Assembly (NCBI RefSeq): GCF_024054535.1
Contig: NZ_JAMXLV010000016.1
Coordinates: forward strand, 62,001-126,000
DNA: 64,000 nt
Direction of reading: 5' to 3'
Source of the DNA: Thermococcus alcaliphilus
GTDB taxonomy: Archaea > Methanobacteriota_B > Thermococci > Thermococcales > Thermococcaceae
In this document: positions 8,991-16,618 of the stretch, piece after piece
Numbering within the stretch: the first letter of the stretch is position 1
Layout: each line of letters begins with the position of its first letter
Made by a program: the position numbers and the translations under genes
Notes under the pieces: generated by a model
Seen by the model: the letters and a program-made list of their open reading frames with translations, nothing else
Database searches by the model: none
Told to the model about the DNA's origin: nothing

Positions 8991-9863
8991 ATGGCACTTG
9001 AGAAACTTGGAGAAAACCTCTATCTTTACCCTGGGAGTCCTTCTACAATGATAAAAGTTGAGGAAAACGTGGTTATCATTGATCCGGGAAATGGGAGCAA
9101 AAGACATAAAGAACTCAGACGAGAGCTGAGGAAAATAAACCTTGAGATTGACTACATGCTCTCCACTCACGGACATGCCGATCACATAGCAATCGCACCG
9201 AAGCTTGGGAAGCCCTTATTCATTCACAGGTATGAGTTCTCCATAGCTGAAAGCCCCCTCAACAGGGAGCTCTTGACCTTTGGCTCGAAGGCACCAAAAG
9301 GGTTTTTGGTCTACCAGTTTCCACAAGAAGTCAGAGTTCATGGAGTTTTTGACTGGAACGATGTGCTCTTTGGGCTGAAAGCGGTAGAGCTCTCGGGACA
9401 CTCGCCAGGAATGACGGGTTTCCTAGATGAGGAAAACGGCGTTTTGTACGCGGGAGATAGCTTTTTTGGTGAGAGGGTTATTCAGTCTGTAGGCTTGCCT
9501 TATTTAGTTGAGCCAGAGCTTTTCAAGGAGTCTATAAGGAAATTAATAGGTTACGCAGAGGAGGGCATTCTACTAATTCCTTCCCACGGAAGGGCTGTAA
9601 AAGGAGAAGAGGCCCTAAAACTGCTTGAACTTAACCTTCAAAGAGTAGAAGAAGGAGAGAAAAAGATTCTTGAGCTATTAAGAGAGCCAAAGAGTGTAAG
9701 TGAACTTAGCTATGCACTTGCAAAGGACTTTGGAGCAAAAATAACACCCCAGATACTCGCTTTGAATCAAGTCCCAATAAGGGCAATAATCGCGGATCTC
9801 TACAATCGAGACCTCATAGAGGCAGTCATAGAAAACGACCTCAAGTGGAAAGCTAAGGAGTAA
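8991..9863 (+). CDS. Metallo-beta-lactamase-fold hydrolase
   Basis: 290 aa. Zinc-site motifs: S-T-H-G-H-A-D-H-I (~residues 58-66), the S-G-H-S-P-G-M-T His (~137), A-G-D-S-F-F (~158) and the P-S-H-G-R late His (~200). The last ~80 residues form a helical/winged-helix-like domain (S-V-S-E-L-S-Y-A-L), as in the LACTB2/glyoxalase II-like branch. The substrate could be a thioester or an RNA and is not resolved. The 3' end overlaps the convergent Cas4-like gene by 11 nt. Confidence 0.8.
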   Translation: MALEKLGENLYLYPGSPSTMIKVEENVVIIDPGNGSKRHKELRRELRKINLEIDYMLSTHGHADHIAIAPKLGKPLFIHRYEFSIAESPLNRELLTFGSKAPKGFLVYQFPQEVRVHGVFDWNDVLFGLKAVELSGHSPGMTGFLDEENGVLYAGDSFFGERVIQSVGLPYLVEPELFKESIRKLIGYAEEGILLIPSHGRAVKGEEALKLLELNLQRVEEGEKKILELLREPKSVSELSYALAKDFGAKITPQILALNQVPIRAIIADLYNRDLIEAVIENDLKWKAKE

Positions 9864-10473
9864 ATCCATTTCCAAAACAAATGTAATAGTAGGGACAGAA
9901 CTTACATGTGTAGTCCTTCCACCCCTCTGGGGGAACGCCCTTTTCATAATGTTTTTTTATCAGGTAAAACTGCTTTACGGTCTCTTTGAAAAGCTTTTCG
10001 TCATAGGGCACCTCAAAAGCTTTAAAGTTCTTTCCCCTGACTATTGGGAATCTGGAAAAGTCCACGTCCTTCAAAACTCTCTTTGGCTCCTCATGCAGCT
10101 TAACATAGTACAAATAGCCGTATTCACTCTCTGCCCACCTTAGATAAACGTTCAGCTGGGCCAGGTGGTAGTCATAGGGAAGCCTCGGAAGAGACGTTTT
10201 TCCCTTTATCTCTATTGGAAACCGCCTGAATGCATCTATCCTCCCATGGATCTCAAGCCCTAGACGGGGGGATTTTAACACTATATGCTTCTCAAGCTCA
10301 AAGCCGAACCTTTTCTTAAGTATCTCCCCAAGAACATTATGGGTGTTAACCCCTTGCTCAAGCCTCACCCTTACAAATTCGGGCCACTTTTCCTTATACC
10401 CCTTAAGACGAAAGTAAACCCTTCGGGGGCACGTCATGGCTTCACTTGCATAAAACTCAAGTAGCTCACTCAT
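9853..10473 (-). CDS. Solo Cas4-like PD-(D/E)XK nuclease with Fe-S cysteines
   Basis: 206 aa from the ATG at 10473; GGAGG is 7 nt upstream. It has an N-terminal cysteine (C-P-R-R-V-Y-F), H-x-x-x-G-E-I-L in helix 1, the catalytic motif G-R-I-D-A-F followed by P-I-E-I-K-G-K, a Q-L-N-V-Y motif IV, and a C-terminal C-K-F-C-P-Y-Y-Y-I-C cluster. The one N-terminal plus three C-terminal cysteines match the Cas4 [4Fe-4S] arrangement. There is no CRISPR repeat or other cas gene within the window, so it is a stand-alone Cas4 relative and not a demonstrated adaptation protein. Confidence 0.75.
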   Translation of the reverse strand: MSELLEFYASEAMTCPRRVYFRLKGYKEKWPEFVRVRLEQGVNTHNVLGEILKKRFGFELEKHIVLKSPRLGLEIHGRIDAFRRFPIEIKGKTSLPRLPYDYHLAQLNVYLRWAESEYGYLYYVKLHEEPKRVLKDVDFSRFPIVRGKNFKAFEVPYDEKLFKETVKQFYLIKKHYEKGVPPEGWKDYTCKFCPYYYICFGNGFTP

Positions 10474-10498
10474 CCCCACTCCTCCAAAAGGTGTTTAA

Positions 10499-10557
10499 AG
10501 CGTCAGCTAATACCGACGTCATCATTGACTCAGACTGGGCAAGGCCCATCATCCGCT
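10499..10557 (-). ncRNA. Box C/D guide RNA (sRNA)
   Basis: On the minus strand the order is: stem AGCG, box C-like ATGATGG, a 12-nt guide, D' CTGA, a 3-5 nt spacer, C' ATGATGA (perfect RTGATGA), a 12-nt guide, D CTGA, stem CGCT. Total ~59 nt with symmetrical 12-nt guides, the standard archaeal double-guide architecture. The guides predict targets ACUGGGCAAGGC (D') and CUAAUACCGACG (D), with 2'-O-methylation opposite the fifth guide base before each D box. It lies in the gap between the Cas4-like gene and the gene ending at 10608. Targets were not searched. Confidence 0.8.
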
Positions 10558-10607
10558 AACTAAGAATACTTCTGAAGGTTTAAAATATTTGAGGTAAAAA
10601 GAAAAGA

Positions 10608-10958
10608 TTAACTCCTGCTTTTTAGAAGAGAACCCTTCTTTATCGAGTAGCTGAGACCATAAGCGGGCCACAGCCCTGGGGGCATTGAATAGTGGTGGAG
10701 ATTCCTGAGTATTTTCTCAGCGTGCTCCTTTTTATCGGCAACTATCCTGAGCTTATCCCTTGTAAGCTCTACGGTTCCGTTTGGCAGCTTGAGAATTATC
10801 TTATCCCCGATTACATCTGGCTTGGCCCTCATTAGAAGAGCCTTCAAGTCCCTGTAGGCATCTTCCGTTATTTTCTGCTCAATGACGCCTTCCTTCTTTT
10901 TGGATTTTAATATTTTACTCAACCAAAAACTACTCGAGGATTCATCATCCATTGTCAA
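10608..10958 (-). CDS. Conserved-looking hypothetical protein
   Basis: 116 aa. It begins with a TTG 5-6 nt after GGAGGT; the ATG at 10952 is the alternative. A short Ser/Asp-rich and basic N-terminus is followed by a compact alpha/beta segment (D-K-I-I-L-K-L-P-N-G-T-V-E-L-T-R-D-K-L) and an aromatic H-H-Y-S-M-P-P-G-L-W-P-A-Y-G stretch. No signal peptide, metal site or enzyme motif. It is a single transcription unit upstream of the guide RNA on the same strand. Confidence 0.55.
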   Translation of the reverse strand: MTMDDESSSSFWLSKILKSKKKEGVIEQKITEDAYRDLKALLMRAKPDVIGDKIILKLPNGTVELTRDKLRIVADKKEHAEKILRNLHHYSMPPGLWPAYGLSYSIKKGSLLKSRS

Positions 10959-11103
10959 ACTCTACCTCCGGTGAGGTTCTCAGATAATATTGGGGAACAC
11001 TCCTTTTTAAGCTTTTTCTATCGTTCTTTGCCGAAATGACCAATCGAAGAAAGAAACATACCAGACCAAAAGGTTTTAAGGGAGTTCTTGGAGGTTACCC
11101 TGT

Positions 11104-11949
11104 ATGAAGAGAAGAAAGACCCAGCTCATAAAGCCTCGTATAAGGGAGATACTGAGCAAAACCCTTCCTCCCGAATTAGTGAACCTTCTTCCAAAACATT
11201 GGGTTCAGCTGGGAGATGTTTTAATCCTTCCCCTTCGAGAAGAGCTCTTGCCTTACAAGTATGAGATCGCAAAGGTCTATGCGGAAGTTTTGGGTGTCAA
11301 AACAGTCTTGAGGAAGGGAAAGATTGGCGGAGAATTCAGGGAGACTAACTATGAGATAATCTACGGAAACGATCCGGTAACGATCCACAAAGAGAACGGC
11401 ATCCTCTACAAGTTTGATGCCTCTAAAGTCATGTTCTCCCCTGCAAATGTAAAGGAAAGGGTTAGAATGGCGAGCATTGCAAAGCCGGATGAACTTGTTG
11501 TAGATATGTTCGCAGGAATAGGTCACCTAAGCCTACCCATAGCAAAGCACTGCGGTGCTAGGGTAATAGCAATAGAAAAGAGCCCCTATACCTTTAAGTT
11601 CTTGGTCGAGAACATCGAGCTCAACAAAGTTCAGGACAGAATGACAGCCTACAACATAGATAACAGAGAATTCAAAGGGGAGAACATAGCCGATAGGATT
11701 TTGATGGGCTACGTTGTCAAAACGCATGAATTCATTCCGAAAGCTTTGGAGATAGCAAAGGATGAAGCGGTGATTCATTATCACAACACCGTTCCAGAGA
11801 GGCTTATGCCTAGGGAGCCCTTCGAGACCTTTCAAAAAATAGCCAAGGAACACGGCTATGAAAGCGAGCTCTTGGAGAGCAGGATAATCAAACGCTACGC
11901 TCCGGGAGTGTGGCACGTTGTTTTAGACATAAGGGTCTTCAAGAAGTAG
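11104..11949 (+). CDS. taw2: tRNA(Phe) wybutosine-pathway aminocarboxypropyltransferase Taw2
   Basis: 281 aa, the usual length for archaeal Taw2/TYW2-like enzymes. These move the 3-amino-3-carboxypropyl group of SAM onto C7 of 4-demethylwyosine at G37 of tRNA-Phe. The N-terminal ~90 residues are the Trm5-like domain (P-K-H-W-V-Q-L-G-D-V-L-I-L-P). The F-S-P-A-N-V-K-E-R motif precedes the Rossmann fold with V-V-D-M-F-A-G-I-G-H-L-S-L-P. Asp-Met-Phe-Ala-Gly and the H-Y-H-N-T motif favour Taw2 over Trm5, which has N-P-P at that place. A TATA-like TTTTAAG and a GGAGG site precede the ATG. Confidence 0.85.
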   Translation: MKRRKTQLIKPRIREILSKTLPPELVNLLPKHWVQLGDVLILPLREELLPYKYEIAKVYAEVLGVKTVLRKGKIGGEFRETNYEIIYGNDPVTIHKENGILYKFDASKVMFSPANVKERVRMASIAKPDELVVDMFAGIGHLSLPIAKHCGARVIAIEKSPYTFKFLVENIELNKVQDRMTAYNIDNREFKGENIADRILMGYVVKTHEFIPKALEIAKDEAVIHYHNTVPERLMPREPFETFQKIAKEHGYESELLESRIIKRYAPGVWHVVLDIRVFKK

Positions 11950-12100
11950 AGCTTTCATAGGTAGCCCAAATGGTATAACAGCCTTTTTCATCCTCCTCAA
12001 TTGTTAGGACTTTCAACGAACTCCCATACTCCTTAACGAGCTCTTCTACTACCTTTGGGATCTCCTCAAGGAAGGCCTTCCTTTTTAAGGTTATCCTCAT
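11939..12100 (-). CDS. Small 53-aa hypothetical protein
   Basis: A 53-codon frame starting at the ATG at 12100, with GGTGAGG 3 nt upstream. The product starts M-R-I-T-L-K-R-K and is mostly one amphipathic helix, then a strand pair (L-K-V-L-T-I-E-E, C-Y-T-I-W-A-T-Y) and a short S/T tail. A TATA-like ATTAAAAAA upstream on the minus strand supports expression. It ends 11 nt inside the convergent Taw2 gene and starts in a promoter region divergent from the radical SAM gene. Confidence 0.55.
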   Translation of the reverse strand: MRITLKRKAFLEEIPKVVEELVKEYGSSLKVLTIEEDEKGCYTIWATYESSTS

Positions 12101-12167
12101 TTCCTCACCACAACCTCAAAAGCGTCAAGTTTTTTAATGCTTTCCCACATCATCTCTCGGTGAGAAA

Positions 12168-13301
12168 ATGAAATACAGCTGGGAAGAATTTGCGAGAAAA
12201 ATGGGCATAGAGCCAGAGATTTTGGAAAACAAAGAGGCGAGACTCTTAAAGAAGTTTGTTGATGATTTAGTCGTTCCAACTCACTGTCAAGGGTGTCAAG
12301 GCTTAGATTTGAGCATAGAAAATCCAGTTCACCATCCCTCTTACGAGCTCACTCCCGCTTGCAACCACGACTGCATATTCTGCTACTCCAATGTAGCGGT
12401 AAAGCTTGGGAAAGCCCCAAAGCCGGGCTACTACGGATGGGAGAACCCTTATGCAATTACCGTCTCACAGTACGGAGAGCCCCTCATGAGTCCAAGAATA
12501 GTCGAAGTAAACAAGCTTTTGAGAAAGAAGTTCCCCGATGCGAGGCTCGACCTTCAAACGAACGGCTCCCTCTTAACGGAAGAGCTATGGGAGAAGCTTG
12601 ACTTTGATTTGGTGATGATTAGTTTAGACGCTGCAAGTAGAGAAAAGCACAAAATGATAACCAATGCCGATACCTTTGAGAATGTTGTAAACGCCCTCAA
12701 AATCGTTGGAGCAGATAAATCTGTCCGCTCCGTCGTGAGAACAATCTTCATGCCCGGGATAAACGATGAAGACATTCCAAAAATAGCGGAGCTTGCGGCT
12801 TCCCTTGGAGTTGACGAGATGATGCTTCAGCCCTTAACAATACACAAGCTCAACGAGGAGCGGTTAAGAAAAGCGGGCTTAGACTTTGAGAGGGCTGAGA
12901 GCATAAGGGAATATCTCAAGGCAGCAATGGAAGCTAAAAAATACATAGACGTTAGGATAAGCGGCTGTCAGCTTGCAATTTACAGAACCATGGACGCACT
13001 AACGCTCTTCAGCGCAAGGCGTATAGGAAGAGACGTAGCTCCGATAGTAAAGAGAAAGAAGGTTGAGCTCGAAGAGACCTGCGATGGTGCGTTTAGATTC
13101 AGTCTTGGGAGGGAAGTAGACCTAAAAGAGCTTACCTCAAAGTTAGAACGCTTAAACACTCCCTATGAGTTCAAAAAGGACTACGTTAGGTTCTTAGATA
13201 AGGGAGCAGAAATAATTGTCTTCAAGAGCGGGAAAGTATTGGTGAAGGACTCCACAGAAGAGAAAGCAAAGGAGCTTTACACCAAATACTTCGGTGGGTA
13301 A
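12168..13301 (+). CDS. Radical SAM protein with TBP-like C-terminal domain
   Basis: 377 aa. The cluster motif is C-N-H-D-C-I-F-C (Cx3Cx2C) near residue 65, followed by the radical SAM barrel (Q-Y-G-E-P-L, L-D-L-Q-T-N-G-S, V-M-I-S-L-D-A). Two extra cysteines precede it (H-C-Q-G-C-Q-G). The last ~60 residues (A-E-I-I-V-F-K-S-G-K-V-L-V-K) resemble the small TBP-like domain also found at the end of some ThiF/HesA proteins. It is not Taw1, whose cluster and length differ. The ribosome site GGTGAG precedes the ATG, and the PP-loop ATPase starts 1 nt after the stop. Substrate unknown. Confidence 0.75.
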   Translation: MKYSWEEFARKMGIEPEILENKEARLLKKFVDDLVVPTHCQGCQGLDLSIENPVHHPSYELTPACNHDCIFCYSNVAVKLGKAPKPGYYGWENPYAITVSQYGEPLMSPRIVEVNKLLRKKFPDARLDLQTNGSLLTEELWEKLDFDLVMISLDAASREKHKMITNADTFENVVNALKIVGADKSVRSVVRTIFMPGINDEDIPKIAELAASLGVDEMMLQPLTIHKLNEERLRKAGLDFERAESIREYLKAAMEAKKYIDVRISGCQLAIYRTMDALTLFSARRIGRDVAPIVKRKKVELEETCDGAFRFSLGREVDLKELTSKLERLNTPYEFKKDYVRFLDKGAEIIVFKSGKVLVKDSTEEKAKELYTKYFGG

Positions 13302-13302
13302 A

Positions 13303-14124
13303 ATGCTCAAATGCTCACTCTGCATACACGATGAGAGAACTGCAAAGATCAAAATCGTTGATGGAAAACCCCTCTGCAAGGAATGTATAAACTACCTAGC
13401 CCATAAGCCAGACAAAGAAAAAATACGGGCTGAACTTGAGGAGCTGATGAGAAAAGTGGACAAAGCCATAGTGGCTTTCTCAGGTGGTAAAGACAGCACG
13501 GTTGCCCTTTATCTTGCAAGGGAAAGATACGGTGTTGATGTTGAAGCTGTAATGATAGACCACGGCTTTATAGCGAGAGAAGCTGTAGAGAACGCAAAAA
13601 GAATAGCCAAACACCTCGAAGTGCCCTTGACGATTCTTCACCATGATTACTCTGACATCTTTAGGGAGGCTCTCCTTAAAGGCAAATCCCCATGCAAAAA
13701 GTGCTCCTCAAGGACGATGGAAAAGCTTAGAAAATACGCCCTAAGGAAGGGAATCAAATACATAATAACAGGACATGAGCTTCCTTTTGGTCATCATCCC
13801 TACAGACTGATGAGCGATGGAATAGTTCAAATCCGGTTGCTGAGCCTTATGAGTGAGGAAGAGCGCTTTGAAATTCTCAACAAGCTTCCTTTCAAGTTCC
13901 CTGAGCTTGCCGGCTACACAACCAACTGCCTAATCTTGGGCCCTGCACTCAGGAGATACTATGAGAAGCACGGCTACAGCTTTGAGACGAGGAGGATAGC
14001 GGCACTGGTGAGATATGGGTTAATTGACAAGGAGAAAGCCCTAAAAAAGGTTAGCAAACCGGAAATTCCTGAGGAACTTGAGAAAGAGATCTATAAAAAA
14101 TTAGGAATCATCCAGAGCAAATGA
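13303..14124 (+). CDS. PP-loop ATPase with zinc-finger and putative Fe-S cysteines (TtuA/TtcA-like)
   Basis: 273 aa from the ATG at 13303, with GGTGGG upstream. An N-terminal C-S-L-C ... C-K-E-C pair forms a zinc knuckle. The PP-loop F-S-G-G-K-D-S-T (~residues 56-63) is the N-type ATP pyrophosphatase signature. C-K-K-C at ~residue 129 and a later T-T-N-C lie where tRNA thiolases such as TtuA and TtcA hold a [4Fe-4S] cluster. It may adenylate a nucleoside for sulfur or other transfer; the target is not known. It directly follows the radical SAM gene and lies two genes after Taw2. Confidence 0.7.
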   Translation: MLKCSLCIHDERTAKIKIVDGKPLCKECINYLAHKPDKEKIRAELEELMRKVDKAIVAFSGGKDSTVALYLARERYGVDVEAVMIDHGFIAREAVENAKRIAKHLEVPLTILHHDYSDIFREALLKGKSPCKKCSSRTMEKLRKYALRKGIKYIITGHELPFGHHPYRLMSDGIVQIRLLSLMSEEERFEILNKLPFKFPELAGYTTNCLILGPALRRYYEKHGYSFETRRIAALVRYGLIDKEKALKKVSKPEIPEELEKEIYKKLGIIQSK

Positions 14125-15028
14125 TCATTTTAAGGAGCAATTATTTTATATGCTCTAATACTTCCATCTCTGAATTTTACGTAGGTCGTTCTGCCTTCAA
14201 TTTTCACGTTTTCTGGAGTCTTATCAAGACTTTTGCATGCTATCTTAATCAAATATTCGCTTGTAAAGACGCAAAGTCCATTTTTCTTCTTTCCCTCTTC
14301 ATTTGTAAGGAAGTAGGCAACAACAACGTATTTATCATTCGCATCAACCCAAAAGCCCGCGCCAAGGGCACTACCACTAATGCTCGCAACACGGGCTTTT
14401 CTAACACTGCCTTCTTTGATAAGATACAAGTTCCCGTTGGTTCTAACCCATAAGAATTTAGTTTCAACATATGTTGCCACAAAATAAAGTCTATCCTCAA
14501 TAATTTTGACGTTAGATATTCTGAACCCTTTTGGAATATTAGGACAGAATTTAGTGGTAAAATTCCCGGCAGTTAAGTTCATCACATAGATACAGGATTT
14601 AACTCCTTGCTCATAACTTCCATGCTTAATGAAGAAAAGAGTCTCATTTTCGTAGTATTGGGGCAGAGTCATGCACCTAAATTTTCTCTCCCACACCTTA
14701 GTAAGGTTGTGGCTCAAAAACACCATTGAAGTGTTTCCAGCAGCATCCCCTGGATAATATGCATATAGCAAAATTCCATCTGGAAGACAGAGATAGGAAC
14801 CCTTAACGCCTTTGAGCGTGTAATTGGCCAATACAGTATTGTTTTTAAGAATGTAGAACGTGACATTATTCTCTCCCGACTTTGATTCAAAAAACCAAGA
14901 TTTAATCTTAATTGTGAAAAGACAGTGGCTTGAAAGAGATGCACTTTCAGTGAAGCCAACGCTGGTAGGTTCATTTATCTCGATAATCACACCCTTAGGA
15001 AGAAAGTAAAAAGCCAAGATTAGGATTA

Positions 15029-15235
15029 CTGACCTCCTCCCCGCCGTGAACGGCGAGGGTTCCAACGAGTTAACCCCTCACTAATGGCGGAGAGGTTTAC
15101 GGGCAACTCATTCCCTACTCGGCGTTACCACTTTTCGGTTCAGCCCAAGGGGACGGTCTCGCCCCCGTTACCCCTACCGCAAAGCGGTTCGGGGTTATAG
15201 TTCCAGATGTCAGACCTTTGGTTTTTGACTGCCGT
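15029..15235 (-). ncRNA. Omega-RNA (reRNA)-like structured region at the element's right end
   Basis: On the minus strand, ~200 nt before the right end are rich in short inverted repeats (GAACCGCTTTGCGGT, GGGGGCGAGACCGTCCCC, CCTCTCCGCCATTAGTGAGG) and finish in the right-end hairpin. This is where TnpB-associated elements encode the omega-RNA whose guide runs into the 3' flank. Here the guide would begin TAATCCTAATCTTGG. The RNA is inferred from position and foldability only; there is no tnpB next to it. Confidence 0.5.
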
Positions 15236-15444
15236 ATCAGGCAGTTTTTGAAGGACGCTTAACAACGTCCAAACCACTCCAAGACGGAGTGGTAACGTAA
15301 ACCCTTCATCTCATCGGGTTGTTAATTTTGGCCTCTCCGAGGCCTTATTAAAAAGCCAAGATATTTAAGGGTTTCTATTTGAGAGGCCGAATTTCCGAAT
15401 ACTGCATCCCCACCCTAAAGAGCGAAGCTTTCGGAAAGAAAAAG
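15029..15444 (-). mobile_element. Non-autonomous IS200/IS605-type element (no transposase)
   Basis: A 416-bp insertion with subterminal hairpins at both ends. The left end (minus strand, ~15405-15422) folds as CGCTC-TTTA-GGGTG; the right end (~15037-15055) folds as CTCGCCG-TTCA-CGGCGGGG, followed by GGAGGAGGTCAG. The left flank is TTAC, the target tetranucleotide of IS608-like elements, and there is no target duplication. All are hallmarks of single-strand (Y1) transposition. No TnpA or TnpB frame remains. A frame ending at ~15145 might be a relic of a TnpB C-terminus. Mobilisation would need proteins from elsewhere in the genome. Confidence 0.75.
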
Positions 15445-15462
15445 GTAAAACTCCAAATTTTC

Positions 15463-16608
15463 TCATTGGTTCACACCTCTTCTCCATGCACAAACCCCAT
15501 CAATCCCCTCTCCAATAACCCATTTATCCCAGACTAAGATCTTAGATACCGGTTCTTTTGTTCTCCAGCATTTAAAGTTCCCGAAATCGTAAACACAGAT
15601 GCCTTTAGCTTTTCGGAATAAGCTAGATGTCTTTATGTCCAGGTAGGCGAAGGCTATCAAATCATCTTTTGCTACCTTGACCCCTTTTATTAAAGATGGA
15701 GTTTTCAGCCTTTTGTAAACTGGCGAAGCTACAATTTTCTTGAGTTTTCCTTTAGAATCAATAATATAGATTCTACCAGTATATCCGACGACATACAAAT
15801 CGCCATTATGAGCTTTCATTCCAGCAATGCCCCAATCATAAAACTTTCCTTCATAGTTCCTAAGGTTAATGTGCCACTTGAGAGAACCATTGAGAGAGAA
15901 CGCATAGATGTCTCCACCAGTTATGAGCGTTCCTCCAGGTTCTGTGCCGCCAGTTGAGAAAAACAGCGTATTATTGGAATACTCAAAGTCGCTGATTGCA
16001 TACCTTGTGGTTACGTTCCACATAAACCCTCCGTTTTTGTTGAGAACTACTGCAGAACCATTAGTAAAGGCATCATTAGTTTTAAAAGTTAAAACATACC
16101 CTCCCGGAAACGTATAAATCAACGGATATGAATTGGGAGGAACTTTAAAAGGATACACTAAACAGTTTTCGGTACAAACATAATATTCAATAATCTCAAA
16201 ATTGTACTTCCCTCCAACAGAATGAAGAGTAGAATAGAGCGAAATATTTCCCAAATTGACAGCAAAAGCCAATTCAGTTAAATCAACACCTTCAGGTATG
16301 CCAAGCTTAGTAATTGTGAAATCATCCAGATTAATGCTCAAAACTTCGGAGGCATTTATTATTGAAAGCGTGTTTTCCAGAAGAAATACCCTCTTTGTGC
16401 TTGGAAATTCTTTGAGAACTTTTCCATTTTTTATGTTAAGGACTAATAGGGTATCATCCTTAAGGATTGTAACTTTTCCACTCCAAACACCGACCAGAGA
16501 AGCATCTTTGTACTTCCATTCACAACTTCGATACTCATGTGAAATGGAGATGGCTAAGGTTAAAAGCAAAAGAAAAAGAAGGGCTAAAAGCATTCTTGAA
16601 GTTTTCAT
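15463..16608 (-). CDS. Secreted PQQ-like beta-propeller protein
   Basis: 381 aa with a signal peptide or anchor (M-K-T-S-R then ~15 hydrophobic residues). The body is a run of ~40-residue beta repeats: L-L-V-L-N-I-K-N-G-K-V-L-K, I-Y-A-F-S-L-N-G-S-L-K-W-H-I, I-Y-I-I-D-S-K-G-K-L-K-K. Repeated D/N-G-K/S-L-K-W blades are typical of PQQ-like propellers. Cysteine pairs C-T-E-N-C and G-I-C-V-Y ... F-K-C-W recur in the paralogues at 16906-17991 and 14130-15466. AGGTGA is upstream of the ATG, and the start lies 10 nt after the 86-aa gene. Function unknown. Confidence 0.7.
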   Translation of the reverse strand: MKTSRMLLALLFLLLLTLAISISHEYRSCEWKYKDASLVGVWSGKVTILKDDTLLVLNIKNGKVLKEFPSTKRVFLLENTLSIINASEVLSINLDDFTITKLGIPEGVDLTELAFAVNLGNISLYSTLHSVGGKYNFEIIEYYVCTENCLVYPFKVPPNSYPLIYTFPGGYVLTFKTNDAFTNGSAVVLNKNGGFMWNVTTRYAISDFEYSNNTLFFSTGGTEPGGTLITGGDIYAFSLNGSLKWHINLRNYEGKFYDWGIAGMKAHNGDLYVVGYTGRIYIIDSKGKLKKIVASPVYKRLKTPSLIKGVKVAKDDLIAFAYLDIKTSSLFRKAKGICVYDFGNFKCWRTKEPVSKILVWDKWVIGEGIDGVCAWRRGVNQ

Positions 16609-16618
16609 ATCCAGTCAC

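Larger units (their letters stand above)
14130..15466 (-). pseudogene. Third beta-propeller paralogue, interrupted by an IS200/IS605-like element
   Basis: The gene originally began at the ATG at 15466, which overlaps the stop of the upstream gene (ATGA) and has a GAGGTG ribosome site. Seven codons (M-R-K-F-G-V-L) lead to TTAC, where a 416-bp element (15029-15444) intervenes; the frame resumes at 15028. Removing the element gives MRKFGVLLILILAFYF, a normal signal-peptide start, and an in-frame protein of about 306 aa ending at 14130. The C-terminal half matches the two upstream propeller proteins, including the late cysteine pair (G-L-C-V-F ... I-A-C-K-S). The frame from 15065 starts inside the element and is not a native start. 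Confidence 0.8.

Noticed and set aside
9853-10607. CRISPR locus next to the Cas4-like gene
   Set aside because: No repeated 24-37 bp units or other cas genes; the structured gap is a box C/D RNA.
12168-13301. Taw1 (wyosine radical SAM enzyme) beside Taw2
   Set aside because: Cluster motif C-N-H-D-C-I-F-C, the extra N-terminal cysteines and the TBP-like tail do not match Taw1.
13826-13845. GTTCAAATCC resembling a tRNA T-arm
   Set aside because: It is inside the PP-loop ATPase gene, with no acceptor or anticodon stem around it.
14130-15065. A 311-aa intact protein gene
   Set aside because: Its first 12 codons are the end of the inserted element; the true start is at 15466 and the gene is interrupted.
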